From G965277745 sp965277745 (lineage in GTDB: Bacteria; Pseudomonadota; Gammaproteobacteria; Cardiobacteriales; Cardiobacteriaceae), in contig OZ255837.1 in assembly GCA_965277745.1 (NCBI GenBank), positions 558,001 to 622,000 on the forward strand: DNA of 64,000 nucleotides. The letters run 5' to 3'. The notes beneath the pieces were generated by a model, which did not search any database, was not told where the DNA came from, and saw nothing but the letters and a program-made list of their open reading frames with translations. Of this stretch, positions 18,501 to 25,588 are shown one piece after another. The number at the start of each line of letters is the position of its first letter. Within the stretch, counting starts at the first letter, position 1. The position numbers and the translations under genes are program-made.

Positions 18501-20531
18501 CAGGCGCCCGCCGTCATCGTCAAAGCGGCGCGCCGCCAGGGTCGCCGATCCGGCGCTGTGGAGGTCGCCGTCACGGTTGTCGAGGGTTTCGGTGATTTCA
18601 GCGCGCAGGGTTTTTTCACCGCGGATGCGGCCGCCGCGGTTGTCCAGTTTCCCCGCCAGGCGCAAGGTGAGGGCGCCGCCGCTCGCGATCGTGCCGCCGC
18701 GGTTATCCACGGTCTCGGTCACCGCGAGGCGGCCGGCCGCCAGGGCGGCAAAGGCGCGTTTCGCCGCGGCGCCGGTGGAAGCCGCGGCAGCGGCGGCGGA
18801 AGACGCGGAAGGATTGATCCGCGGCGCCGCGGGGGCAGCGGAAGCGTTCGCCTGCGATACCGCGGGGGAAGAAGATGCGCCAGCAGTGGCAGAGTTCACC
18901 CCCGGTGCTGCAGGGGAAGCAGTGGAGGCAGCAGCGGCAGAAGACCCTGCCGCCGGCGGCGCGGCGACGAGACCGATACGCCCGCCGCGGTTGTCGAGAG
19001 CCTGACTGGCGATGGCAAGCCCCTGGCCGCCGCGCTGGCTCAGCACACCGCGGTTGTCGAGCGTTTTCGCCTCGAGATCGAGGCGCGCGCCCTCTATCGT
19101 CCCGTGGTTCTCCACCGCCCCGGCAGTGGCAAGACGCAGTGCCCCCGTCGCCGCGATCACCCCTGTTTCACCGTCCGCGGATCGGCGCGGTGGCGCCTGC
19201 GCGGCCAAGCCCGCCATCGCCGCCGCGTCACGCGGCCTCCACAGGTGCGCGGCAACCCCCGCGCCGCCCGCCGTCCCTTGCTCCGCTTCGTTCGCCGCCG
19301 CCTTGCGCCCTTTGGCGCCGTTGACCAGCGAATCGGCGCGGATCGTCATCGTTCCCGCCGCGTCCGTCGACAGCAGCCGCCCGCGGTTCGTCAGGGTGCC
19401 GTCGGCTTCGATCCGCAGCCCTCCGGCACCGGCCACCGCTTCGCCGCCGTGGTTGACCCCAACCCCGCGCTCGGTGGCGATCAATTCGATCGCCCCGGCG
19501 TACATGCCGCCAAGGCGGCCGCTGTCGATCGCCAAGGCCGGCCTCGAAGCACCGTGCGCTGCACGCGGCGTCACCGCCCCCGTCGCCGCGACGTCGTTCA
19601 CTCCCGCCGTCAGATGCAGATCCTGCGCCCAAATCCCGGCGTCGAGGGTGAACGCTCGCGCGAGCAGGCGCGTGTAATCGCTGTCACGGTCATCGAGACC
19701 GCCGCCGGCGATCGTCAGCTTTCCCTCGCGGACCGCGAAGCCCTTCAGTACCCCACCCTCGATGCGCGCCCGGCCGGTGCTCAGCGTCGTCCCGGCACTG
19801 TTGATGAACCCCGCCCCGTCGACTTCGATCCCCGCCGGGTTGGCGATCACCAGCTCGGCACGGCGGCCGGCGATCTCGGTATAACCACGCAAACGGCTCG
19901 GGGCGCGACTGTCGACTTCGTTGACGATAACCCGCGCCTCCGCCGCCGCAAGATGCGGATTGCCGTTGATCCAGCCGCCCAGACGGGTCTTCACCTGACG
20001 ATGACTGTTGTTGAGAATCGCCCCCTTGGCGCTGACGTCGAAACGTTCGTAGCGATTGCGTGAGACCCCCGCCGCGCTCGGACGCTGGATGTCGACCTGC
20101 GGCACGCCGTTGGCGGCGGCGAGAATCGTCGCCTGCTCTTGCCCCGGCGCCTGCGGATCGGCACGGATGTCGCTGCCCCAGGACAGCATCGGAAACAAGC
20201 ACGAGGAGAGGAGAAAAACGCCAAGGGCGACAGCACGTAAGGACGAGAAAGTGGGCAAGGACGAGGGAACGCCTTCCTCTGCCCCAAGAACGCCGTGACA
20301 GACACAGCGGCAACGCGACAATCGCCGCGCCGGGGCAAAAGTGCGGCGAGCGCCAACTGCGCTGTCCGAGACCGTCGTCTTTCCCCTCCTTGGGAGAAGG
20401 ACAGCATAGTTGCAAAGTGGTGTTTTGCGCACACGCGGCAACGCCGCGCCTTTCCGTCCCCGTCCATCGGGCGATGGCTTCGTTCCGTCAGCCGCGCAAG
20501 AGATGACGCTTGTCTTTGCCGCTCCTCTCAT
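12522..20531 (-). CDS. cdiA: CdiA/FhaB-family contact-dependent inhibition toxin
   Basis: A giant exoprotein of 2669 residues secreted by the CdiB partner. I chose ATG 20531 because AAGGAGG lies seven bases upstream. The extended N-terminus leads to a signal helix (AVALGVFLLSSCLFPMLSWG, about residues 100-120), then the TPS domain with NPHL and the NPAGIEVDG motif. A long run of beta-helix repeats (DNRGG units) follows, interrupted by an Ala/Ser-rich linker encoded at 18760-18970, then adhesin repeats. AENAVAHNYLS (about residue 2300) is the VENN-like boundary before the toxin tail (YVRVYNTGPNSSQGGQWMMK ... FGGAGGGKQF). The tail is lower in GC than the body, as expected for a swapped toxin. 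The precise toxin activity cannot be told. Confidence 0.88.
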   Translation of the reverse strand: MRGAAKTSVISCAADGTKPSPDGRGRKGAALPRVRKTPLCNYAVLLPRRGKTTVSDSAVGARRTFAPARRLSRCRCVCHGVLGAEEGVPSSLPTFSSLRAVALGVFLLSSCLFPMLSWGSDIRADPQAPGQEQATILAAANGVPQVDIQRPSAAGVSRNRYERFDVSAKGAILNNSHRQVKTRLGGWINGNPHLAAAEARVIVNEVDSRAPSRLRGYTEIAGRRAELVIANPAGIEVDGAGFINSAGTTLSTGRARIEGGVLKGFAVREGKLTIAGGGLDDRDSDYTRLLARAFTLDAGIWAQDLHLTAGVNDVAATGAVTPRAAHGASRPALAIDSGRLGGMYAGAIELIATERGVGVNHGGEAVAGAGGLRIEADGTLTNRGRLLSTDAAGTMTIRADSLVNGAKGRKAAANEAEQGTAGGAGVAAHLWRPRDAAAMAGLAAQAPPRRSADGETGVIAATGALRLATAGAVENHGTIEGARLDLEAKTLDNRGVLSQRGGQGLAIASQALDNRGGRIGLVAAPPAAGSSAAAASTASPAAPGVNSATAGASSSPAVSQANASAAPAAPRINPSASSAAAAAASTGAAAKRAFAALAAGRLAVTETVDNRGGTIASGGALTLRLAGKLDNRGGRIRGEKTLRAEITETLDNRDGDLHSAGSATLAARRFDDDGGRLSTGEDLTLTLGSDFTSGADITAGGVFHLTSAGAVENRHRLHGGKALLIEARRLDNRAAGDIEGGQATRIAVDETLDNRGLVNSNGETRLTAGEKLTNLGTGRIYGDRVRLGAARLENREETVAGQTTAAVIAARERLDLGAREVENQGGGALRVVAGKKTAARAATLLSLGEMRIGAALDGADGVIGRARRIDNRGGRIEAGGDLHLGATEIANLNRRFEVAEHVLSGEKKVARYSPDKDANWYIAGADGDGYWTSPHAVGKFVFYDGREAIKNNKWSEEYYTTSYYADRLGHSEAGQILVGGDLHVDAARLENENSQILVGGALRQTQKGLQFTNAETLGKTYAHDRGHGKHSERRRRWTGSHHREATNRWPIDRERITGESRFTDGLVPYIEHKGALRAATPPRLPAVSAAFPSAAPSIAPPPLAALPAAALLSDSALFHYNHATPGAPLIETDPAFANRRRWLSSAHQLEALGVERMMKRLGDGYYEQRLVNEQIARLTGYRRLDGYADDERQYRALLDNGVSAARELELVPGVALSASQVARLQHDIVWLVAESVTLPDGHEETVLVPRVTLRGEPTAAGGSLISATRIDIENATTLDNQGELRARDTLNLGGEHLANRGTIRGARVRLAGEDEITFTGGAALARESLRLIAKRVALKATTLRSGDAKNGQTILGRRARLTVDGARPGLLQIAAEQDITLAAAALENRSAGGATKVHAGEGDLELGGVETAFHEKVAALSDKNHRHHSVTAEIGSRVTSRGTIELGAGKNVTIRQGQIQSRDAGLSIAAGEKVRIEAGRRGEDYDLSSYGTEHGLFSKTSRLAHYRHHDDLAVGSELSAARLAVRSGKTLEVLGSTLVGDETLRLRAGKTLSLGGAGEHRVRGETRRTKKSGLLDLSPSSFTVGNRDTRLEQTETIDSERGSVIGSLHGDVSLQAGEHYRQRGGTVSAAEGDLTIAAQSVTIEAGEEQRHSEGQYNYRQSGVTVAVQAPFADILDPMARLIESPLGESEDKRIQALTLANNSFDLYRKGQAAAAAAQGKNASVRIAITYGEQKKHQDWQSDDERAIAAQLHAGKSLAITAAGAGEKSTLGVIGSDLAGEEKTRLVAEGALNLLGGEEAHSERHRSRSSGWNAGLAIDIGGNGYSLGATAGGNLGKGHGDGHGVSWRNSHIGGENAETILESGGTTTLGGAQVLGKQVTLVSGGDLAIISRQDEATYHARSRNVSAQVTVGYGVSASGSYEQTKIDSDYRSVGEQSAILAGDGGYHLDIGGKTELTGAAILSSGEAREKGKNRLRTTAIHTRDLENHATYRGDSLAAGGGFAVSGGALGQQQNGHLSDQGASGVHGDGLGYGHDSDRQHSVTRSLLDPAALVLSGGDNPPKTSPLGGLIPLDKNIASATLRAHSGALENRFDRGRMEKELGAQTQARRDFGRTLHGIDETIAAKLDTLQNQYEQGTLSAQDYERQRRQWHTLRGIGASVGAGLGAPSSSAGGILAAAASPLAAEKIGAAFKARAASHPDGQLGKGERGAQALAHGLLAAGVAAAGGNDAFSAGLAAAGAEASAPLLSQWLYSKDDPATLTKTEKTTLKTLAALGGAALGASGGESANTAAASQLAENAVAHNYLSHEEWQAWQRLGKARAACVADGQDCQPLQEKISALYRLDRDRDKTLATCQDSGSPACLREVAKVYDAFQSYGKKPQLSSAYVKVATQYGEAKQRYMGDIGKEALIDIVKDSLESPVAIADLAYRAYKGDEAAQSRLHAMGEEIVAFARSPVNHVSESMRERLALADKLDSQGRTRDADLVRTELYLSSGLTAIGGVNGLAKLPVALGKGVLKAGEKLKIAQKLPKAIDTSNIIFEGKKLSKVSAIDANLGFSKPPYDPSKPIMDFKADGSTQYVRVYNTGPNSSQGGQWMMKADDIRDLSPQQIKDKFDLPELPTHITDIKPPRGTKIRTGSVNPGNFGGAGGGKQFQLKSKIPDDAFTNPRALQ

Positions 20532-20752
20532 CTTCTTGTCCTCCTTGAACAACCGCGAAGCCGGCGGGGGGCACGCGAATAAACGTCCAGTATAGATATA
20601 TAAATGGTCATGTTAAAGACATAAAAAACAGACCCGCCAGAGCCCCGGTACCGCTGCAACCCCCTGGCGTGGCCCCGCGACACCTCTAAAGGCGGCAAGT
20701 AAAGGCGGCAAGTCTCTCGGACGACAGGAAATGTCGCTTTCCATCGCCTTGT

Positions 20753-22516
20753 TCAAAAGCTGTAATCGAACTTGAAACCGAGGGTCGGCTCGTCGCTCGC
20801 AAAACCATCCGGTTTGGAAAACGCCTTGCCGGCGAAGAGATCGTAAGAGAAAGTGCCGCCCGCTTTTATCTGTCCTTTGATTCCCAATACCCCGCCTGCC
20901 AGGCGTTTGCCGAGCAGGTATGCGCTCGATGGGCCGGAAACGCGCCCGACATCCACCCCAAGGTAGAGTTGCTGTCCGTGACGGTATTCCCACCCCAGAG
21001 TGTTACGAAGGTACCAGCCTTTCTCGGCGATCAAACTGCGCTCGCCATCGAATCCGCGGACACTGTAGCGTCCGCCGATCGCCAGTTGATCCTGGCTCAT
21101 CAGGGGGGTTCCATGCCATTGCATATGGAGAGTGCCGTCATGGTTGAAAGATTGTCCGGCAATGGAAAAAGGAAGGTAGACACCAAGATCGGCCGTCAGG
21201 ACGCGCATTCGACCGCTGGCTTCTCCAAAGGCTTCACCCGGCGCCGGCAGACTGCCCAGCATGCCTGTCCCGCGTTTGTAGGTGAAACGAAAATCCCATG
21301 TGCTCGCGGCAAGGTATTCTTTGTGATGCAAGCCCAGCACCCAGCCGGCGGTGCGGCTTTTCTGCACGTCGAGTTCGGTATCATCGATGTAGCGCCTCGA
21401 GCTGCGTGTCCAAAACCCACCGCGCAGATAGGTTTTGCGATGAGCGTCGCGATATAACAGCCGCTGCAGGGTAATCTTTCGTGTCGTGTTCCTGCCGTGA
21501 TAATCGTAATTTTGGCTGTATCCGGCAACGGCCTGGTGGTAGCGATAGCGGTTCAGATCGACGCTGAACAACCAGTTGCCCCACGGTACGCTGTAATGAA
21601 TGCCGTGGCTTCGTGTGTTGCTTTCCTGGCGTGCGCCCGAAGCCTCGCGCAGTTTGCTTTTCTTGCCCCCGACATCACGCTGTAGAGAAAGAGAGAACAG
21701 GTCGCTAAGCCCCAGGGGATTGTCCGCCGAGAGGGTGATTCCGGCGAGGTATTTCCCGGTCGCTTCGCTGCCGGAATCATCGAAATGAAACGACACCCGA
21801 TACGGCGGCACCCGTTGTGACCAGGCGATCAATACGTCGCTTTCGTTCGCCGCTGCCGCCGGTACCATGCGAATCCTGGCCGCGACCGTCGGCACCCGAC
21901 GCAGGTTTTCCAGTCCTTGTTCCAGATCGCGCAGATCGAGGACGTCTCCCGCCTTCGTGGGAAAGGTATTGAACGAGGACGGCGTGCCGTGCACATGCCA
22001 GCGATCCTGTTTTTCCTGGGTAAAGCGCAGCGCATGGAGGGTGCCCGGAAGGACCGTCAAGAGCAGTTCTCCGCTGTGCAGATTCTGCGGCGCGATGAGG
22101 ATTCGGGTGGTGGTATAGCCCTTCGCGATCAGCGCGTTTTGCGTGCTTGTGAGCAATTTGTCGATGCGCTTGGCATCGAGGCATTCCCCTGCTTGAAAAG
22201 ACATCTCTCGCCGCGCCGCCCGCAAGGCAAAGCGAAAACGCTGCGCCTGTTCGCCGCGCAAGACGATGCGGCGAATCGGGAAACAGCGCCCCGGGTCGGG
22301 CACTTGCGCCATCGGGGACGAGGCGAGAGGGGGACTTTCAAGAAGAAGGTGTTGCTCTTTACGCAGCGATTCCTGACGCGCCTGCTCGCGTTGTTGCTGT
22401 TGCGCGATCAGGTTCCGCCAATGATCGGCGTCTGGCGCGGCAAGGCAGGCAGGTGAAAAAAACGCGCTGGCGCAGAAAAGAAGAAGCGCAGAACGGGAAA
22501 ACGGTAGCAAGTGCAA
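20753..22516 (-). CDS. cdiB: CdiB/FhaC/ShlB-type two-partner secretion transporter
   Basis: Outer-membrane Omp85-family barrel that exports CdiA. A signal peptide (SRSALLLFCASAFFSPACLA) is followed by a Gln/Arg-rich N-terminal helix, a POTRA domain (CFPIRRIVLRG ... GECLDAKRID ... YTTTRILIAPQNL) and the barrel with the conserved YSVRGFDGE motif in strand region 6 and a terminal Phe. No ATG fits before the signal peptide. I place the start at TTG 22516, because a TTG at 22573 lies inside the promoter -35 box; TTG 22510 is an alternative. cdiA follows 221 bp downstream on the same strand. Confidence 0.85.
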   Translation of the reverse strand: MHLLPFSRSALLLFCASAFFSPACLAAPDADHWRNLIAQQQQREQARQESLRKEQHLLLESPPLASSPMAQVPDPGRCFPIRRIVLRGEQAQRFRFALRAARREMSFQAGECLDAKRIDKLLTSTQNALIAKGYTTTRILIAPQNLHSGELLLTVLPGTLHALRFTQEKQDRWHVHGTPSSFNTFPTKAGDVLDLRDLEQGLENLRRVPTVAARIRMVPAAAANESDVLIAWSQRVPPYRVSFHFDDSGSEATGKYLAGITLSADNPLGLSDLFSLSLQRDVGGKKSKLREASGARQESNTRSHGIHYSVPWGNWLFSVDLNRYRYHQAVAGYSQNYDYHGRNTTRKITLQRLLYRDAHRKTYLRGGFWTRSSRRYIDDTELDVQKSRTAGWVLGLHHKEYLAASTWDFRFTYKRGTGMLGSLPAPGEAFGEASGRMRVLTADLGVYLPFSIAGQSFNHDGTLHMQWHGTPLMSQDQLAIGGRYSVRGFDGERSLIAEKGWYLRNTLGWEYRHGQQLYLGVDVGRVSGPSSAYLLGKRLAGGVLGIKGQIKAGGTFSYDLFAGKAFSKPDGFASDEPTLGFKFDYSF

Positions 22517-22544
22517 TCTATCCGCATAGGGGCAAGACGACGTT

Positions 22545-22573
22545 AGAATAATCACATTGCGTAAAGATGACAA
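22545..22573 (-). promoter_or_regulatory. Promoter of cdiBA
   Basis: TTGTCA, a 17-bp spacer, then TATTCT on the minus strand, placing transcription start near 22538, just before the cdiB start chosen here. Confidence 0.6.
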
Positions 22574-22679
22574 GAATAAAATTTATCGAACGTTTTTGTA
22601 CACGGATCGATCGCACGATCTCAAAGCGAGTTGTCTTCAGTATCGGCCGACGAAGGGAATTCTTTGAACATATGGTCGG

Positions 22680-22768
22680 CGCTTCTCGAGGAAACGGCAA
22701 CCGCTTCGGGTGAGCGACGGGAATCCCTTCTTTCAGGGGGAAAGCTCGATCCGGCGGATCTTTTTCTC
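22680..22768 (-). repeat. Inverted repeat flanking CDI island, right arm
   Basis: Partner of 9418-9506 in opposite orientation. Recombination between the arms would invert the 13-kb CDI island. Confidence 0.65.
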
Positions 22769-22833
22769 CGCGTTCGCGCCTCAGGTCACGCCCGGTTTGA
22801 TCGAGATCGGTCGACTGCCGCCGTTCTTTCGCC

Positions 22834-23460
22834 TCAAGGGCTTATCTCTCCGTGGATTTTTGCGCTTTCTCGGCGTTTTTCCGTGAGTTCCCGCCTCGTT
22901 TTGCCCAACTCGCCCGACTGCCGCCGTTCTTTCGCCTCGAGGGCGCTTATCTCTCCGTGGATTTTTGCGCTTTCCCGGCGTTTTTCCGTCAGCGCCCGCG
23001 TCGTTTTGTCCAACTCGCTCGACAGCGCGGACAAGCGTCCCGCCGCCTTTTGCCGTTCCCGCCCGCGGGCGCCGTCAAATCGGTGTTTCCATTCCGCGAA
23101 GGGGATCCACTCACGGTCTCGCGGTTGAGTTCCCGGTTTGTCAATGGGTTTCCATGTTCCGCTTTCGACTTCGATAATTGTGGTCCATGTTTCGACGTCA
23201 AAAATCATAAAGTCCTGCCCGCAGGGGATTTCGTCTCCAGGAAACAACGAAAAGCGCGGGAAGTCCGGCGGCGCGCAATCGCCTTCGCCTTCCACCACCT
23301 GCCGATAAACCTGTTCATAGTGTGCTTCCACTTTCTTTTGCCTTTCTTGTTCTTGCGCGACGGCTTTTTCCTCGGCGGCCGTGTGCAGCCCAAATGGGAC
23401 ACGATGCCCCGTTTGTCGAAGGCACTGGACCTTACGTTGTCCATCACGGGGTGAGGTCAT
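22834..23460 (-). CDS. Coiled-coil protein downstream of antirepressor B
   Basis: A 208-residue protein. The first 24 residues (MTSPRDGQRKVQCLRQTGHR) are the conserved peptide found after every antirepressor cassette. The middle (GDEIPCGQDFMIFDVETWTT) is unrecognised. The C-terminus is a charged coiled coil in which LTEKRRESAKIHGEIS occurs twice, encoded by a 45-bp direct DNA repeat (22848-22892, 22947-22991). It starts 22 bp after the antirepressor stop, so it is probably cotranscribed. The shared N-terminus could mean that cassette DNA has been fused onto a pre-existing reading frame. Function unknown. Confidence 0.55.
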   Translation of the reverse strand: MTSPRDGQRKVQCLRQTGHRVPFGLHTAAEEKAVAQEQERQKKVEAHYEQVYRQVVEGEGDCAPPDFPRFSLFPGDEIPCGQDFMIFDVETWTTIIEVESGTWKPIDKPGTQPRDREWIPFAEWKHRFDGARGRERQKAAGRLSALSSELDKTTRALTEKRRESAKIHGEISALEAKERRQSGELGKTRRELTEKRRESAKIHGEISP

Positions 23461-23482
23461 TTCAGATATCCTCGCGCCGCGA

Positions 23483-24280
23483 TCATCGTTCCACCGCCGT
23501 GGGCAGATCTTCGAGGGCGATGCCCATGGTTTCCTCGCCGGCCTCGCCGAAGCACGCCCACATCTGGCTCGTCAAGATGCGGCAGTTGCGGCGCAGGGTA
23601 TGGACGTGTTTGGCGTCGACGAGGTTTTTCCCGGTGGCGTCCTCGATCGTCCTCTTGCCGTCACGTACGAGGAGCAGATAGCGCCCATCGCGCAGATCGT
23701 GGAACATTTGCTCGGGTGAAGGTTCAGGACTCTTCGACGATTTTGGAAGCTCGCCCCGCGGCAGGCAGTGCAGGAAGCGGCACAATTCGGGGTAGCGGCT
23801 CCTTGGGATGTCCTTGTAGGTACCGACCTGGAACCGGGTTTTGATCTTCGAGTACAGCGATCGATAGGTGGTGAAGCCGTCGTCCGAATTGACGATCGCC
23901 GCCGCCCGCTCCTGCACGTGGCGCTGCTGCGCCGGTGTCAGGGTCGGGACGGGCGGAGGCACTTCATATTTCCTGGTTTTGCGGATGGAGGGAAGAACTT
24001 CGTTAGTCACCCATTTACGAAAGGTTTTCGCTTCCGCTTTGCGGCTTTTGAAAATGAGCGTGTAAAGACCCGATTCGTTGATGATGTTAGCGCTGCCCTG
24101 ACGACCTAACTTAAAGTTAGCCCGTTCATCTTCATCCAAGGTTGCAATAGCTTTCGTTGCATTTGTAAGCTTCAAAGCATTGCAAACATCGACAGCGACA
24201 AACCAGGGTTGGTTCTTGAGTAAAACGGCACGAACGTCCCCAGTTGAAAAACCGAAGGTTTGTAAGGATAAATTAGGCAT
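23483..24280 (-). CDS. Bro-N phage-type antirepressor (cassette B)
   Basis: A 265-residue protein: N-terminal Bro-N domain (LQTFGFSTGDVRAVLLKNQP, WFVAVDVCNALKL, SGLYTLIFKSRKAEAKTFRK, WVTNEVLPSIRKTRKY; residues 1-110), then the C-terminal domain shared with cassettes A, C and D (LTPAQQRHVQERAAAIVNSD ... YKDIPRSRYPEL). Its ATG overlaps the stop of the Icd-like frame by eight bases. Expression should depend on translation of that leader and be silenced by the c4 RNA at 24429-24506. The expected role is inactivation of a CI-type repressor. Confidence 0.85.
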   Translation of the reverse strand: MPNLSLQTFGFSTGDVRAVLLKNQPWFVAVDVCNALKLTNATKAIATLDEDERANFKLGRQGSANIINESGLYTLIFKSRKAEAKTFRKWVTNEVLPSIRKTRKYEVPPPVPTLTPAQQRHVQERAAAIVNSDDGFTTYRSLYSKIKTRFQVGTYKDIPRSRYPELCRFLHCLPRGELPKSSKSPEPSPEQMFHDLRDGRYLLLVRDGKRTIEDATGKNLVDAKHVHTLRRNCRILTSQMWACFGEAGEETMGIALEDLPTAVER

Positions 24281-24404
24281 GGTATGAGTCCTCTTTGGAA
24301 TTTAGAGAACTGCCACCTATGCTGCTAAACATCAGGGTGGCAGACTGTACGGGATTAGCAGTACCGTTCCAAAGAGAAGACGGCGCGCCGGAGCGCTCCC
24401 GCAC
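24273..24404 (-). CDS. Icd-like leader peptide frame (cassette B)
   Basis: Small frame in the antirepressor leader ending SLNSKEDSYHA-stop across the antirepressor ATG (CATGCCTAA). Its conserved centre NPVQSAT and end (S/T)YH(V/A) recur in cassettes C and D. In phage P1, icd overlaps and is coupled to ant in the same way. No ATG is in frame; GTG 24404 is the best start. Confidence 0.5.
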   Translation of the reverse strand: MRERSGAPSSLWNGTANPVQSATLMFSSIGGSSLNSKEDSYHA

Positions 24405-24428
24405 AGCCCACCATAAAACATGGGCATG

Positions 24429-24506
24429 AAAAAAGCGCTTCGAGCGAGCGCCTGTGCGCTCTTTGGAATTCAGGCTGCTAAACCCGGCCACCGATTGTGC
24501 GGCAGC
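24429..24506 (-). ncRNA. c4-type antisense RNA (cassette B)
   Basis: Starts after -10 TACGGT (24518-24513) and ends at hairpin GCGCT/AGCGC plus U-run (24434-24429). Segment GGGTTTAGCAG (24485-24475) pairs with CTGCTAATCCC (24361-24351) with one mismatch. TTCCAAAGAG (24468-24459) pairs perfectly with CTCTTTGGAA (24376-24367). A copy of TTCCAAAGAG also overlaps the antirepressor ribosome-binding site (24300-24289). Confidence 0.8.
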
Positions 24507-24512
24507 GAATCC

Positions 24513-24542
24513 ACCGTACGCCATCGCGTGATCGCTTGTCAA
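24513..24542 (-). promoter_or_regulatory. Promoter of cassette B
   Basis: TTGACA, an 18-bp spacer, then TACGGT, as in the other three cassettes. Confidence 0.75.
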
Positions 24543-24736
24543 GTTCTTGCCGGGTTTCTTCATTTTTCACAAGATTGTCGCGTGACGGGGTCATATCTGC
24601 CTCTAGAGGCCGCCGTATTTGTCAAACCTCATGTCGACCTACAAGGCGCAGGAATTCTATGCTTTGACAAGTCCACGCCTTTACGCTGATAGGTGTGTAG
24701 ATGTTCTCTGGTCATCGCGTCACCGAAGTTGATATT

Positions 24737-24751
24737 TAACGAAGCGCGTTA
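24737..24751. promoter_or_regulatory. Candidate HigA operator
   Basis: Inverted repeat TAACG-AAGCG-CGTTA 13 bp before the higB start, beside a possible TTGATA / TATACC promoter. HigA antitoxins normally repress their own operon from such a site. Confidence 0.4.
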
Positions 24752-24764
24752 TACCATGGCTGCC

Positions 24765-25043
24765 ATGATCAAGACGTTCGCTTGTAAAGACACGCAGGCA
24801 CTGTTCAGCGGAAAATCGCCAAAACGTTTTCGCGCTTTCCAACAGACGGCGGAACGCAAGCTGCAATTGCTCGACAGCGCCGCCAGTCTGGACTTTTTGC
24901 GCACTCCTCCGGGCAATCGCCTGAAGGCCTTGAGCGGCACCCGCAAAGGGCAATACAGCATCCGTATCAATGACCAATGGCGGATAGGCTTTGAGTGGCG
25001 GTCGGACAATGCCTATGACGTCGAGATTGTCGATTATCATTAG
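24765..25043 (+). CDS. higB: HigB/RelE-type toxin
   Basis: A 92-residue HigB (RelE superfamily) ribosome-dependent mRNA interferase: MIKTFACKDTQALFSGKSPK ... LRTPPGNRLKALSG, then GQYSIRINDQWRIGFEWR and the end EIVDYH. These are the hallmark HigB strands. An ATG three codons upstream (MAAMIK) is an alternative start. The antitoxin gene follows 9 bp later, the toxin-first order typical of higBA. Full length and apparently functional. Confidence 0.88.
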   Translation: MIKTFACKDTQALFSGKSPKRFRAFQQTAERKLQLLDSAASLDFLRTPPGNRLKALSGTRKGQYSIRINDQWRIGFEWRSDNAYDVEIVDYH

Positions 25044-25052
25044 GAGATAACT

Positions 25053-25346
25053 ATGGTGACCAATGAAATGCGCCCCATTCATCCCGGTGAGATATTGCGC
25101 GAAGAGTATCTGAAACCATTGCACATGAGCGCCAACGCCCTGGCCGTTGCCCTGCGGGTTTCCGCCCCGCGGATCAACGATCTGGCGCGCGAAAAACGCG
25201 GCGTTAGCCCGGATACCGCATTGCGTCTTGCCCGTTTTTTCGGCGGGGAGGCCCAAAGTTGGTTGAATCTGCAAAGCGCCTACGACCTCAAAATCGAAAA
25301 ACAGCGCCTGCGGGACGAACTGGCACGGATCGGCAGTTATCGATAA
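25053..25346 (+). CDS. higA: HigA-type antitoxin
   Basis: A 97-residue XRE-family antitoxin: RPIHPGEILREEYLKPL, HTH (SANALAVALRVSAPRINDLA, residues 30-50), then ALRLARFFGGEAQSWLNLQ. It binds HigB and represses the operon. AGGAG lies six bases before ATG 25053. Intact pair with higB. Confidence 0.9.
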   Translation: MVTNEMRPIHPGEILREEYLKPLHMSANALAVALRVSAPRINDLAREKRGVSPDTALRLARFFGGEAQSWLNLQSAYDLKIEKQRLRDELARIGSYR

Positions 25347-25474
25347 TTTCATGCTTTCCCCTCCGATTGCGCGAAAAGCCGCTTACCGGTTTCGATGCTG
25401 TCGATGACATGGATGCTGAACCCTTCTTCTTTCAATTTCCGATGCACGTTGGCTTTGCCGGCAAGGGCTGACGC

Positions 25475-25585
25475 CTTTATTTCACGACCACGGGGAAAAC
25501 GGGGATTTTCCTGCTGCTCGGTGGAAACAAGGTAAGCCAGAAAAAAGACATCGAGATTGCCAAAAAAATGAGCCAGGAGGTATGA
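25475..25585 (+). pseudogene. RelE/HigB-like toxin, C-terminal remnant
   Basis: Plus-strand frame YFTTTGKTGIFLLLGGNK followed by SQKKDIEIAKKM is the C-terminal third of a RelE-type addiction module toxin (TIGR02683 type). The 5' part is gone; the DNA to its left (25350-25470) encodes an unrelated minus-strand protein tail. The matching antitoxin starts three bases after its stop. Confidence 0.65.
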
Positions 25586-25588
25586 CCC

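Noticed and set aside
13629..20063. Long plus-strand open frames of 400-900 codons opposite cdiA
   Set aside because: They are antisense shadows of a GC-rich repetitive gene; composition is Arg/Pro/Ala-rich, with no starts, motifs or domains.
20335..20345. AAAGTGCGG, matching the Pasteurellaceae uptake signal
   Set aside because: A single chance match; no repeated uptake sequence of Haemophilus or Neisseria type was seen in the window.
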